From: Nocardioides sp. Soil797
GTDB taxonomy: Bacteria > Actinomycetota > Actinomycetes > Propionibacteriales > Nocardioidaceae
DNA: 64,000 nt
Direction: 5' to 3'
Assembly (NCBI GenBank): GCA_001429555.1
Contig: LMSR01000001.1
Coordinates: 422,732 to 486,731 of the forward strand
Below the pieces are notes generated by a model, which saw only the letters and a list, made by a program, of their open reading frames with translations, was not told where the DNA came from and made no database searches. Positions within the stretch are counted from its first letter, which is position 1; every line of letters begins with the position of its first letter. The position numbers were made by a program, and so were the translations under genes. Of this stretch, positions 16,860 to 27,388 are shown piece after piece.

Positions 16860-16874
16860 TCCCGTTCAGCGGTA
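16860..16874. promoter_or_regulatory. Putative regulon operator between kstD and the KstR-like gene
   Basis: tcccgttcagcggta (reverse strand taccgctgaacggga), matching the shared palindrome. It lies 85 bp upstream of kstD (minus strand) and 63 bp upstream of the TetR gene (plus strand), so either or both may be controlled. No clear -10 is visible at the usual 30-bp distance. Confidence 0.5.
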
Positions 16875-16936
16875 GGGTTCTGAGCGCTGGCGGAGCTTCG
16901 CGGGAGGATGAGGGTCAACTACGACGAGGGGATGAC

Positions 16937-17545
16937 GTGGCGAGAATTGCCGAGGTGAGGGCGCCGGCCCAGCCGAACTCACCGCAGCAGGAGGCCCGTG
17001 TCAGGCGGATCCTGCGCGCAGCGGCCCGACAAGGTGCTGCCAGTGGGCTCGAGCGCGTGCAGATGCACGAGGTGGCCAAGGAGTCCGGTGTCGCGATCGC
17101 CACGCTCTATCGCTACTTCCCCTCCAAGATGCACCTCTTCACCGCGGTCATGCGGGCGCAGATCGATCGCATCCAGGGAGAGGTGGCCGAACCGGTCGAT
17201 GACCTCGACCCGGTCGATGCGGTGACCGCCCTGTTGCTCGAGGCGACGCGCCAGATGCTCCGGTCGCCATTGCTGGCGCAGGCGATGATGATCTCCAACA
17301 ATGCGGCCATCCATGCCACCGAGGCCGAGGCGGGACAGACCACGGCCAGCTTCACGAACCTGTTGCTGCGAACGGCCCGGCGCGAGGAGCCGAGCGACCG
17401 AGACCACCAGCTCGCCCGGCTGGTGGAACATGGCTGGTACGGCCTGCTCACCAGCGCGCTCAACCAGCACACCGCCGCCGACCAGGTGGAGGAGGACCTG
17501 CGCGCCACCTGTGAGCTGCTGCTGGCTGAGTGGTCGACCACGTAG
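16937..17545 (+). CDS. TetR-family regulator resembling KstR
   Basis: TetR protein of 202 aa. The helix-turn-helix ends in VAIATLYRYFPSKMHLF (about residues 49-65), close to the VAVGTLYRYFPSKVHLL of mycobacterial KstR; RSPLLAQAM and the C-terminal half also recall KstR. KstR represses sterol genes and is released by steroid-CoA esters. Start GTG 16937 follows gagggg; the frame is open to 16697 but that overlaps the kstD promoter. It sits between kstD and an SDR. I saw no canonical KstR box (TnnAACnnGTTnnA) in the intergenic DNA, so its DNA target here is open. Confidence 0.8.
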   Translation: MARIAEVRAPAQPNSPQQEARVRRILRAAARQGAASGLERVQMHEVAKESGVAIATLYRYFPSKMHLFTAVMRAQIDRIQGEVAEPVDDLDPVDAVTALLLEATRQMLRSPLLAQAMMISNNAAIHATEAEAGQTTASFTNLLLRTARREEPSDRDHQLARLVEHGWYGLLTSALNQHTAADQVEEDLRATCELLLAEWSTT

Positions 17546-17548
17546 CCC

Positions 17549-17563
17549 GACCACTCACCGGGA
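17549..17563 (+). promoter_or_regulatory. Putative regulon operator upstream of SDR 17607
   Basis: gaccactcaccggga, a match to the shared palindrome, 30 bp before a -10 box TAGCGT (17594-17599), which itself is 7 nt before ATG 17607. Confidence 0.6.
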
Positions 17564-17593
17564 ACGCGGACGCTTTGCGTCGCGCGCGGGGCC

Positions 17594-17599
17594 TAGCGT
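17594..17599 (+). promoter_or_regulatory. -10 box of leaderless SDR transcript
   Basis: TAGCGT then 7 nt to ATG 17607. No Shine-Dalgarno sequence is present before the ATG, consistent with a leaderless mRNA. Confidence 0.6.
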
Positions 17600-17606
17600 C
17601 GCCGCC

Positions 17607-18350
17607 ATGAACAGATTCAGCGGTGTGAACGTGCTCATCACAGGCGGTGGGTCCGGCATCGGGCAGGCCACCGTACGTCGGCTGGTCAACGAGGGCGCGG
17701 CGGTCTATGCAGTCGACAGGAACCAGAAGGGACTGGCCGAGACTGTCGAGCTCTCGAGGGGCCCCGGTCGTCTCGAGACTGCCGTCGTGGACGTGACCGA
17801 TGAGGACCAGGTCATCGCCACCGTCGCGGCTGCCGCCGAGGAGCTGGGTGGCATCGAGGTCCTGATCAACGTCGCCGGCATCCAGCGGACGACGCCGATC
17901 GAGACGCTCAGCATGACCGATATGCGTGAGCTGTTCGAGGTGAACACCATCGGCACCGCACTGTTCTGCCGAGAGGCGCTGCGCCACCTCCCGGACGGCG
18001 TCGGCGTGATCGTCAACGTGGCCTCGAGCGCTGCCGACCACGGAAACCCCTACATGAGCGCGTATGCCGCCTCGAAGGGCGCGGTGCTCGCGCTCAGCAA
18101 GACGCTGGCTGCCGAGCTGGTCGGGCGCGGCATCCGTGTCGTGCCCGTCTCGCCGGGAAACACGGTCACCCCGCTGACCGCCGCCGTCACCCCGGGCGAC
18201 CTCGACTTCAGCTACTTCGGCCGAGTGCGTTCGCTGCTGGGCAACGCCCAGCCCGAGCAGATCGCTGCCGCCATCGTCTTCGCCGCCTCGTCCGACGCGT
18301 CGTACCTCACCGGTGCGGAGCTGCGCGTCGACGGTGGCTCCCACACCTGA
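17607..18350 (+). CDS. Short-chain dehydrogenase (probable hydroxysteroid dehydrogenase)
   Basis: Classical SDR of 247 aa. TGGGSGIG coenzyme motif near residue 12, NVAG near 87, Ser in NVASSAAD, active-site YAASK near 153, and a C-terminal TGAELRVDGG. Leaderless start ATG 17607 under its own operator and promoter. The shared operator places it in the steroid regulon, so a ring hydroxyl (for example at C7 or C12 of bile acids) or a side-chain hydroxyl is a reasonable substrate. Position specificity cannot be inferred. Confidence 0.82.
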   Translation: MNRFSGVNVLITGGGSGIGQATVRRLVNEGAAVYAVDRNQKGLAETVELSRGPGRLETAVVDVTDEDQVIATVAAAAEELGGIEVLINVAGIQRTTPIETLSMTDMRELFEVNTIGTALFCREALRHLPDGVGVIVNVASSAADHGNPYMSAYAASKGAVLALSKTLAAELVGRGIRVVPVSPGNTVTPLTAAVTPGDLDFSYFGRVRSLLGNAQPEQIAAAIVFAASSDASYLTGAELRVDGGSHT

Positions 18351-18454
18351 GACCCGGCGCTGACCCGACGCGCCCGGCTCGCACACCTGGCCCCGTCGTG
18401 AACGGCCACTGGCAGACCCGACCCCTCCCGTCCCACCCGCTCCCAGGAGATCCC

Positions 18455-19228
18455 ATGACCAGAAACGTCGTCGTCACCGGAGCCGCCTCCGGCATCGGCA
18501 GGGCAACTGCCGCACTCATGGCCTCGCGAGGCGATCGCGTGGTCGGAGTCGACCTGCGTGATGCTGACGTCTGCGCCGACCTGTCCACCGCCGCCGGCCG
18601 CTCGGTAGCGGTCGCCGAGGTCATCTCGCTCGCGCCGACCGTTGATGCGGTCGTCGCCTGCGCCGGCATCTCCGGCAACTCGCCGGCCGTCGTCGCGGTC
18701 AACTTCTTCGGGGTCACCGAGTTCGCCACCGGGTTGCTCCCTGCACTGTCCGGTTCATCGGCCCCGCGGGTGGCTGTGGTGGCCTCCAGCGTCGCCGTCC
18801 ACGCCTCCGACGCCGCGCTCGACGAGGCATGCCTCGCGGGCGACGAGGAGTCCGCGCTCAAGCGTGCTGTCGAGCTCGAGGCCGAGGGCCGCGGCGCGGC
18901 GATCTACCCGGGGTCGAAGGCCGCGCTGGCCCGATGGGTCCGTCGCGAGAGCATCACCCCTGCTTTCGCGGGCGCCGGGATCCCGCTCAACGCCGTCGCT
19001 CCCGGCATCGTGCGCACGCCGATGAGTGCCGCGATCTTCGCCGACCCGCGGATGGTCGCGGCAGCCGACCAGGCGCTGCCGATGCCGCTCAACGGCCACC
19101 AGGACCCCGAGGTGCTGGCCTCCGTACTGGCCTTCCTGGTCGCGGAGGAGAACACGCACATCACCGGCCAGGTCATCTTCTGCGACGGTGGCGGCGAAAC
19201 CGTGAACCGCGGCTCCGACGTCTTCTGA
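18455..19228 (+). CDS. hsdA: 3-alpha-hydroxysteroid dehydrogenase/carbonyl reductase
   Basis: SDR of 257 aa, exactly the length of Comamonas testosteroni 3-alpha-HSD/CR and with the same unusual features: VVGVDLRDADVCADLSTAAGR after the TGAASGIG motif, VNFFGVTEF in the middle, an insertion around EESALKRAVELEAEGRGA before YPGSK (active-site Tyr/Lys), and ITGQVIFCDGG near the end. It should interconvert 3-alpha-hydroxy and 3-keto steroids. This matters because bile acids carry a 3-alpha hydroxyl whereas cholesterol is 3-beta. ATG 18455 follows aggaga. It is probably co-transcribed with the preceding SDR. Confidence 0.85.
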   Translation: MTRNVVVTGAASGIGRATAALMASRGDRVVGVDLRDADVCADLSTAAGRSVAVAEVISLAPTVDAVVACAGISGNSPAVVAVNFFGVTEFATGLLPALSGSSAPRVAVVASSVAVHASDAALDEACLAGDEESALKRAVELEAEGRGAAIYPGSKAALARWVRRESITPAFAGAGIPLNAVAPGIVRTPMSAAIFADPRMVAAADQALPMPLNGHQDPEVLASVLAFLVAEENTHITGQVIFCDGGGETVNRGSDVF

Positions 19229-19268
19229 CCCTCTGCTCGGTCGGCCCGCCCGGGCCTGCGTCGGTGGG

Positions 19269-19313
19269 ATTGGGGTAACTCCATGACACAGAGCGACATC
19301 GAGTTACCCCAAT
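19269..19313. terminator. Bidirectional terminator between convergent SDR genes
   Basis: 13-bp perfect stem attggggtaactc / gagttaccccaat with a 19-nt loop, between the 3-alpha-HSD gene and the convergent SDR. Confidence 0.7.
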
Positions 19314-19413
19314 TCACGCGCCGGCCCGACCGACGCCCGCCCGACCGACGCCTGCCCGACGGCACGCCGGCCCGGCCCGCACGCCGGCCAGACCCGTGTG
19401 CCCGAGGGGGGAC

Positions 19414-21726
<2,313 letters not shown>

Positions 21727-21729
21727 GCC

Positions 21730-23922
21730 ATGGGCAGCATCGGACTCGACGAAGACCTCACCGCCCTTGCCGAATCGGTGCGTGGCCTGCTGCAGCGCCA
21801 TGTCACGGAGGACGCGGTTCGCGCCGCCGTCGAGGTGAAGGACGAGCAGCTTCCGACCTGGTGGCCGCTGGCTGCCGCCCAGGGCCTGTTCGGGCTCCAC
21901 CTGCCCGAGGAGGTCGGCGGCGCCGGGTTCGGTCTCACCGAGACGGCCGTGGTCGCCGAGGAGCTGGGCCGCGCGCTGGCTCCCGGCCCGTTCCTGCCGA
22001 CCGTGCTCGCCTCCGCGGTGCTGCACGCCGCCGGACACGGGGCACACCTGCCCGGACTGGCCGAGGGTACGACGATCGGCGCGGTCGACCTGTCCCGCAC
22101 GGACCTGGCCGACTCGGACCTCGTCTTCTCGGGTCCTGTCGGATCCCGTCTTGTCGGTACGGCGACCCCCGACGGGTTGTCGGTCACCGGCACCAGTGGT
22201 GTCCTGATGGGTGGCCAGTTGGCCGACGTGTTCGTGCTGCCGGTCAGCGTCTCCGGCGAGACCACGTGGATCGTCGTCGCCAGGGAGAAGGTGCAGGTCA
22301 CCGAGCAGCCCAGCCACGACCTGCTCCGTCGCTTCGCGACTCTCACCGTCGACGAACTCGAGGTGCCACAGGCCGACCTGCTCGACCTGGACGCACAGCT
22401 TCCGCTCGACCTGGCTGCCGTCCTGCTCGCCGCCGAGTCGGCCGGTGTGGCCGACTGGGCCACCGCTACCGCGGCCGACCACGCCAGGACCCGGGAGCAG
22501 TTCGGCCAGCAGATCGGCAAGTTCCAGGGCGTCAAGCACCGGGTGGCCCGGATGCTCGTGCGCACCGAACAGGGCCGCGCCTGTGCCTGGGACGCCGCCC
22601 GCGCGCAGAGCGACGGCACCCCGCGCGACGAGGCCTCCCTTGCCGCCGCGATCGCTGGCTCGACCACCGTCCCCGGTTCCTTCCTCGTGGTGAAGGACCT
22701 GGTCAACACCCTCGGTGGCATCGGCTACACGTGGGAGCACCTGGCCGGTTTCGCACTGCGCCGACTGCGTTCCACGACGATCCTCCTCGGCTCGAAGGCC
22801 GTGTGGGAACAGCGCGTCGCCGACCTCGCCCTGGTCGGCGTACGACGACCACTCGGGCTCGAGCTGCCGCCCGAGGCGGAGGCTGTCCGCAGCGAGATCG
22901 CCGCCGAGCTCGACACCGTCACCGGCGAGAATTCCCAAGCCAGGTTGGCAGAACTCGGCTACACCGCCCCGCACTTCCCGGCACCCTGGGGCAAGGGAGC
23001 CGACCCGGTCACTCAGGTGGTGATCGCCGAGGAGCTCTCTGCGCGCGGCCTCGAGCCGCACGACATGATCATCGGCAACTGGGCCGTCCCGACCCTGATC
23101 GCCCATGGCGACGCAGGGATCCAGGAACGCCTCGTCCCGTCATCACTGCGCGGCGACATCGAGTGGTGCCAGATGTTCTCCGAGCCCGGTGCCGGCTCGG
23201 ACCTGGCCGCGCTCAGCACCCGCGCCGAGAAGGTCGAGGGCGGCTGGCGGATCAACGGCCAGAAGGTGTGGACCTCGGGTGCGCGCACGTCTGACTTCGC
23301 GATCCTCCTGGCCCGAACGGACAAGGACGTCGCCAAGCACAAGGGCCTGTCCTACTTCGTGCTCGACATGACCACGCCCGGCATCGACATACGTCCGCTG
23401 CGTGAGCTGACTGGCGGAGCCCACTTCAACGAGGTGTTCCTCGACGACGTGTTCGTCCCGGACGAGATGCTGGTCGGGGAGCCGGGCGCCGGCTGGAAGC
23501 TGGCGATCACAACACTCGCCAACGAGCGCGTGCACATGACCTCCAACTCCGCCACCGGCACTGCCGAGCTCCTCTTCGAGCACGTTGACCGCAACGACCC
23601 CGTGCAGGTGGCCGCCCTGGGCCGCCTCGTCGCCGACGCCCAGTCAGGTGGACTGCTCGGCCTGCGCCAGACGATCCGGTCGGTCGCAGGGCTGCAGCCC
23701 GGGGCCGAGTCCAGCCTGGCGAAGCTGATCGCGGCTGAGAACATCCAGGACACGTGGCAGGCGCTGATGGAGTTCCAGGGTGCGGCATCGTTGACGGTCG
23801 ACCCGGAGGAGCGCAGTGCCACCTGGTGGTTCCTCAGCAGCCGGGCGCTGACGATCGCGGGTGGAACGACCGACGTACAGCTCAACATCATCGGTGAGCG
23901 CATTCTCGGCCTGCCGCGCTGA
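21730..23922 (+). CDS. Fused double acyl-CoA dehydrogenase (FadE34/FadE6-like)
   Basis: 730-aa protein made of two acyl-CoA dehydrogenase modules: residues 1 to about 375 and about 385 to 730. The first keeps REQFGQQIGKFQGVKHR and LGGIGYTWEH; the second keeps WCQMFSEPGAGSDLA, GQKVWTSGA and IAGGTTDVQLNIIGERILGLPR. Steroid acyl-CoA dehydrogenases are alpha2beta2 heterodimers, and such fusions (mycobacterial FadE34, about 711 aa) are single-chain equivalents acting on the C24 five-carbon side-chain CoA. That is the side chain of bile acids. It follows fadA5 by 3 bp. Confidence 0.85.
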   Translation: MGSIGLDEDLTALAESVRGLLQRHVTEDAVRAAVEVKDEQLPTWWPLAAAQGLFGLHLPEEVGGAGFGLTETAVVAEELGRALAPGPFLPTVLASAVLHAAGHGAHLPGLAEGTTIGAVDLSRTDLADSDLVFSGPVGSRLVGTATPDGLSVTGTSGVLMGGQLADVFVLPVSVSGETTWIVVAREKVQVTEQPSHDLLRRFATLTVDELEVPQADLLDLDAQLPLDLAAVLLAAESAGVADWATATAADHARTREQFGQQIGKFQGVKHRVARMLVRTEQGRACAWDAARAQSDGTPRDEASLAAAIAGSTTVPGSFLVVKDLVNTLGGIGYTWEHLAGFALRRLRSTTILLGSKAVWEQRVADLALVGVRRPLGLELPPEAEAVRSEIAAELDTVTGENSQARLAELGYTAPHFPAPWGKGADPVTQVVIAEELSARGLEPHDMIIGNWAVPTLIAHGDAGIQERLVPSSLRGDIEWCQMFSEPGAGSDLAALSTRAEKVEGGWRINGQKVWTSGARTSDFAILLARTDKDVAKHKGLSYFVLDMTTPGIDIRPLRELTGGAHFNEVFLDDVFVPDEMLVGEPGAGWKLAITTLANERVHMTSNSATGTAELLFEHVDRNDPVQVAALGRLVADAQSGGLLGLRQTIRSVAGLQPGAESSLAKLIAAENIQDTWQALMEFQGAASLTVDPEERSATWWFLSSRALTIAGGTTDVQLNIIGERILGLPR

Positions 23923-23947
23923 CCCACTTCTGAAGAGGACCGCCACC

Positions 23948-24625
23948 ATGACCGACCCGAGCACCCAGCGACCCGACGTGGTCCGGGGCGAGACCCGCAA
24001 GCTCAACGTGTTGACCGCGAAGCCCAACAACGACGGCGTCGACAGTGCCGTGGCCGCGGCCCGGCGCGTCATCGAAGCACTGTTGCATGCCGGTGACCGG
24101 ACCTCGGCCGAGATGGGGGCGATCGCCTCCCAGCTCACCGCCGTGGCCGACCACCTGGTCGAGCATGCGGGATCCGTCGACGACCGGCTCGTGGACATGT
24201 GGGCCGGAGAGGGCGTCACCCGCCACGACCCGATCACCGGGCCGGAGAACGCGATCGCCCCGCCGTTGAGCCTCGAGGGTCGCGAGGATGGCTCGATCGG
24301 GGGAGTGGTGACGCTGGGTCTGCCCTACCAGGGCCCGCCCGGCCACGTGCACGGTGGAGTCTCCTCGATGCTGCTCGACCACGTGCTGGGAGTCGCCAAC
24401 GCCTGGGCCGGCGACTCCGGGATGACCAAGGTGCTGACGTTGACCTATCACCGTCCGACGCCGCTCTTCCGCGAGCTCGAGATCACCGGCCGACAGACGC
24501 AGGTCGACGGTCGCAAGATCTGGACCACCGGGGAGATCACCGTCGACGGGGATCCCTGCGTCAGCGCCGAAGGGCTGTTCATCAACGCCCAGGTCGCCCG
24601 CCCCCGCCACCCCGACACTCCCTGA
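23948..24625 (+). CDS. PaaI-type hotdog-fold acyl-CoA thioesterase
   Basis: 225-aa protein with a C-terminal hotdog domain (PaaI/4HBT): GPPGHVHGGVSSMLLDHVLG near residue 130 carries the family HGG motif. A roughly 80-residue helical N-terminal region precedes it. It probably hydrolyses stalled or excess steroid-CoA to free CoA. It is 25 bp downstream of the dehydrogenase with gaagagg as ribosome site. Its stop codon lies inside the first unit of the tccctgacgtt repeat. Confidence 0.78.
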   Translation: MTDPSTQRPDVVRGETRKLNVLTAKPNNDGVDSAVAAARRVIEALLHAGDRTSAEMGAIASQLTAVADHLVEHAGSVDDRLVDMWAGEGVTRHDPITGPENAIAPPLSLEGREDGSIGGVVTLGLPYQGPPGHVHGGVSSMLLDHVLGVANAWAGDSGMTKVLTLTYHRPTPLFRELEITGRQTQVDGRKIWTTGEITVDGDPCVSAEGLFINAQVARPRHPDTP

Positions 24626-24762
24626 CGTTCCGGTCCCGAATCAGCGGTAGTCCCTGACGTTTCGGTCCCGCGAAGGCCCGGAACGTCAGGGAGTATCCCG
24701 CCCGAAGGACCGGAACGTCAGGGAGTATCCCGCCCGAATGACCGGAACGTCAGGGAGTATCG
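24619..24762. repeat. Dispersed repeat cluster, tccctgacgtttcggtcc family, locus 1
   Basis: Two forward units (24619-24638, 24651-24670) and three inverted units (24677-24692, 24710-24724, 24742-24756) with conserved spacers. Forward and inverted units can pair as a strong hairpin between the convergent thioesterase and ligase genes, so it probably ends transcription from both sides. A related cluster lies at 57750-57840. Confidence 0.85.
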
Positions 24763-24773
24763 GGGGAGGGTGC

Positions 24774-26408
24774 TCAGACGTCGGCGAGTACGGCGGCGCG
24801 CGCGACCTTGCCGGTGGCGTTGCGGACCAGCGGCCGCGTGGTCAGGTGCCAGTGGCTCGGCACCTTGTAGTAGGCCAGAGCCTGCTTCACGTAGGCGGTC
24901 AGGTCCTCGACGGTGGGGATGGTCTCACCGTGCACCACGACCACGGAGACCTCCTGGCCGAGGTCGTCGTGCGGCACCCCGAAGACCATGCACTCGACGA
25001 CGTCGGGGTGCTCGGTCAACACGTTCTCGATCTCCACCGGATAGACGTTCTCGCCGCCACGGATGATCAGGTCCGAGCGTCGCGAGCTGAGCCGCAGCCG
25101 GCCTTGCTCGTCGAGCTCGCCCAGGTCTCCGGTGTGCAGCCAGCCGTCCTCGCGGATGGTGCTCTCGGTGGCTTCCTCGTTGCGCCAGTAGCCGAGCATG
25201 TTGTAGGTGCTGCGCACGCAGACCTCGCCCTCCTCCCCCGGGCCGAGTCGACGGTCGAGGGGGTCGCGGATCTCGACCTGGACGCCGTACGTCGGACGGC
25301 CGAGCGTGCCCGGTGACTCGGCGAGGTCGGCCGGAGTGGCGGTGGCGACACCGGTGCAGGTCTCGGTCATGCCATAGCTGTCGACCAGCGCCGTCGCGAA
25401 CGGCAGGTTGTCGCGCAGCCTCTGCTTCAGGCTCTCCGAGCTCGGCGCCGACGCGAGTGAGAAGGCGGTGAGTGAACTGAGGTCGTACTTGTCGGAGACC
25501 GTGCTGTCGAGCATGCGCGAGGCCATCGTCGGCACGGCGCCCCAGTTGGTGACCCGTTCCTTCTCGATCAAGGCATAGATCCGCTCGACATCGAAGGCAC
25601 CCAGGTGCAGCGCGACCTTCGAGCCGGTGGCGAGACGTGGGACGACCAGGTTGTGCAGGCTGGCGATGTGGAACAGGGGCGAGACCAGCAGATAGCTGCG
25701 GTCGCGCGCGTCCATCGGGTTGCCGAAGGCGGCCATCAGCTCGTCGTTCATCCGGTGGAACTCGATGACCGCGAGCAGGTTGCGGTGCGAGTGGGTGGCA
25801 CCCTTCGGGCGTCCGGAGGTACCGGAGGTGAAGATCAGCACCGCCGGGTCGTCCTCGTCCACGTCGGCCGAGGGGAGCGGCGCGTCTGGGTGAGCTGCCC
25901 GCAGGGTCGGCACGTCCGCCTCGATGCTCAGGACCGGTAGGCCGTGCTGGCGCAGCGCGGCGGTCCGCTTGGCATCGGCGATCGCCAGCACCGGTGTGGT
26001 CAGCTCGACGCCGTGCGCGACCTCCGGGTCGGACCACCAGGCGTTGAACGCGACGGCGACGGCACCGAGGGAGACGACGGCCCAGAACGACTCGACCCAC
26101 TCGATCGTGTTGGCCGCGGAGATGACGACGCGGTCACCCTTCTTCACGCCGTGCACCTCGGCCAGGGCGTGGGCGAGCGAGGAGACCCGCTGCGCGTGCT
26201 GGGCGTAGGTGACGCGTTCGTCGGCGGTGGCGATGTAGGTACGCTCACCATGCTTGACGGAGTCAGCGAGGATCTCGTGCAGGGCCTTGGCGCGGTTGCG
26301 ATAGACCGGCAGGCGGGTGCCGCGCACGTCCTCCTCGACCATCTCGAACGGGCCGCCCGGCCCGACGAGTCGTGCATAGGCGGCCATCGGGTCCTGCGTG
26401 CTGGTCAT
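24774..26408 (-). CDS. Acyl-CoA synthetase (AMP-forming), steroid-acid ligase candidate
   Basis: Adenylate-forming ligase of 544 aa. The P-loop motif FTSGTSGRPKG lies near residue 205, YGMTETCTG near 350, GWLHTGDLGELD near 425, GGENVYPVEIE near 460, and the C-terminal lysine in VRNATGKVAR. It forms acyl-CoA from acid, ATP and CoA. Next to fadA5 and the C24 dehydrogenase it is a candidate bile-acid or steroid side-chain CoA ligase, but the fold alone does not fix the substrate. Start ATG 26408 has gagga 9 nt upstream; the frame continues to 26561. Confidence 0.8.
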   Translation of the reverse strand: MTSTQDPMAAYARLVGPGGPFEMVEEDVRGTRLPVYRNRAKALHEILADSVKHGERTYIATADERVTYAQHAQRVSSLAHALAEVHGVKKGDRVVISAANTIEWVESFWAVVSLGAVAVAFNAWWSDPEVAHGVELTTPVLAIADAKRTAALRQHGLPVLSIEADVPTLRAAHPDAPLPSADVDEDDPAVLIFTSGTSGRPKGATHSHRNLLAVIEFHRMNDELMAAFGNPMDARDRSYLLVSPLFHIASLHNLVVPRLATGSKVALHLGAFDVERIYALIEKERVTNWGAVPTMASRMLDSTVSDKYDLSSLTAFSLASAPSSESLKQRLRDNLPFATALVDSYGMTETCTGVATATPADLAESPGTLGRPTYGVQVEIRDPLDRRLGPGEEGEVCVRSTYNMLGYWRNEEATESTIREDGWLHTGDLGELDEQGRLRLSSRRSDLIIRGGENVYPVEIENVLTEHPDVVECMVFGVPHDDLGQEVSVVVVHGETIPTVEDLTAYVKQALAYYKVPSHWHLTTRPLVRNATGKVARAAVLADV

Positions 26409-26493
26409 CGTCCGACTCCTCGTGTGTCTCGTGCTCATCATCGAGCATCGGCGCGACCAGTGTGCGGAAGGGCCCGAGCGAGCACGGGACGGC

Positions 26494-26508
26494 TCCCGGT
26501 GAACGGGA
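26494..26508. promoter_or_regulatory. Putative regulon operator between ligase and SDR
   Basis: tcccggtgaacggga, the best match to the shared palindrome along with 27332. 31 bp downstream is a -10 (CACGAT, 26540-26545), 6 nt before ATG 26552. The divergent ligase start is 85 bp away. Confidence 0.65.
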
Positions 26509-26551
26509 TGCGTCCAGCCCGACCCCCACCGGGGTCGAGCACGATGCCGCC

Positions 26552-27313
26552 ATGAGCACACTCCAAGGACGCACGGCCCTCATCACCGGAGCCGGCCAAG
26601 GGGTCGGTCGAGGCATCGCCGTCGCCCTGGCCGAGAAGGGCGTCGACATCGCCGCCGTGGGTCGCACCCTCGGCAAGGTCGAGGATGCCTGCGCCGAGCT
26701 GCGCGACCTCGGCGTCACCGCTCGCCCCTACGAGTTCGACGTGACCGACCTGGAGAACGTGGCCGGGCTCGTCGACCGGGTGGCCGAGGACTTCGGTGGC
26801 CTCGACATCCTCGTCAACAACGCCTACTTCGGGGCCTACGGGCGATTGCTCGAGATGTCCTCCCACGAGTTCCAGCGCGGCTTCCGCAGTGGCCCCTTTG
26901 CCGCCTTCGACTTCATGAGGGCGGCACACCCGCACCTCGTCGCCCAGGGCGGCGGCTCGATCGTCAACCTGGTCACCTCGGCGATGGTGCGCTGGGACCC
27001 CACGACGTACGGCGCGTATGCGGCCGCGAAGTCCGCCTTGCGCTCCCTGAGCCGTACGGCGGCCGTGGAGTGGGGCGGCGAGAACATCCGGGTCAACTCG
27101 ATCGCGCCGCACGCGCTGAGCCCCGGCCTGGAGGGATGGATCGAGCGAAACCCGGAGGAGGCCGACGCTTTCGTCGCCTCCATCCCGCTCAAGCGCATCG
27201 GCGACCCGGTCGCCGACATCGGGCGTGCCGTGGCGAGCCTGGTCAGCCCGGAGATGTCCTACCTGTCGGGGGCCACCATCCCGCTCGACGGGGGCCAGGC
27301 CAACTTCGGCTGA
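26552..27313 (+). CDS. Short-chain dehydrogenase in the ligase cluster
   Basis: SDR of 253 aa with TGAGQGVGRG near residue 12, NNAYFGAYG instead of the usual NNAG, TSAMV, YAAAK near 158 and LSGATIPLDGGQ at the end. Leaderless start with operator and -10 upstream. The following ligase has its own copy of the same promoter design 75 bp later. Substrate unknown; regulon membership suggests steroid ring or side-chain oxidation. Confidence 0.8.
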   Translation: MSTLQGRTALITGAGQGVGRGIAVALAEKGVDIAAVGRTLGKVEDACAELRDLGVTARPYEFDVTDLENVAGLVDRVAEDFGGLDILVNNAYFGAYGRLLEMSSHEFQRGFRSGPFAAFDFMRAAHPHLVAQGGGSIVNLVTSAMVRWDPTTYGAYAAAKSALRSLSRTAAVEWGGENIRVNSIAPHALSPGLEGWIERNPEEADAFVASIPLKRIGDPVADIGRAVASLVSPEMSYLSGATIPLDGGQANFG

Positions 27314-27331
27314 GCTGCGCGCGGGGTTGGC

Positions 27332-27346
27332 TCCCGTTGAGCGGGA
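27332..27346 (+). promoter_or_regulatory. Putative regulon operator upstream of the FadD17-like ligase
   Basis: tcccgttgagcggga, a near-perfect palindrome, 29 bp before the -10 TAGCGT (27376-27381), with ATG 27389 following after 7 nt. Confidence 0.7.
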
Positions 27347-27375
27347 GACGGAGCCAGCGGAATCGCGGGTGGTCC

Positions 27376-27381
27376 TAGCGT
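27376..27381 (+). promoter_or_regulatory. -10 box of leaderless FadD17-like transcript
   Basis: TAGCGT then 7 nt to ATG 27389, identical in layout to 17594-17607. Confidence 0.6.
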
Positions 27382-27388
27382 TCGTCGC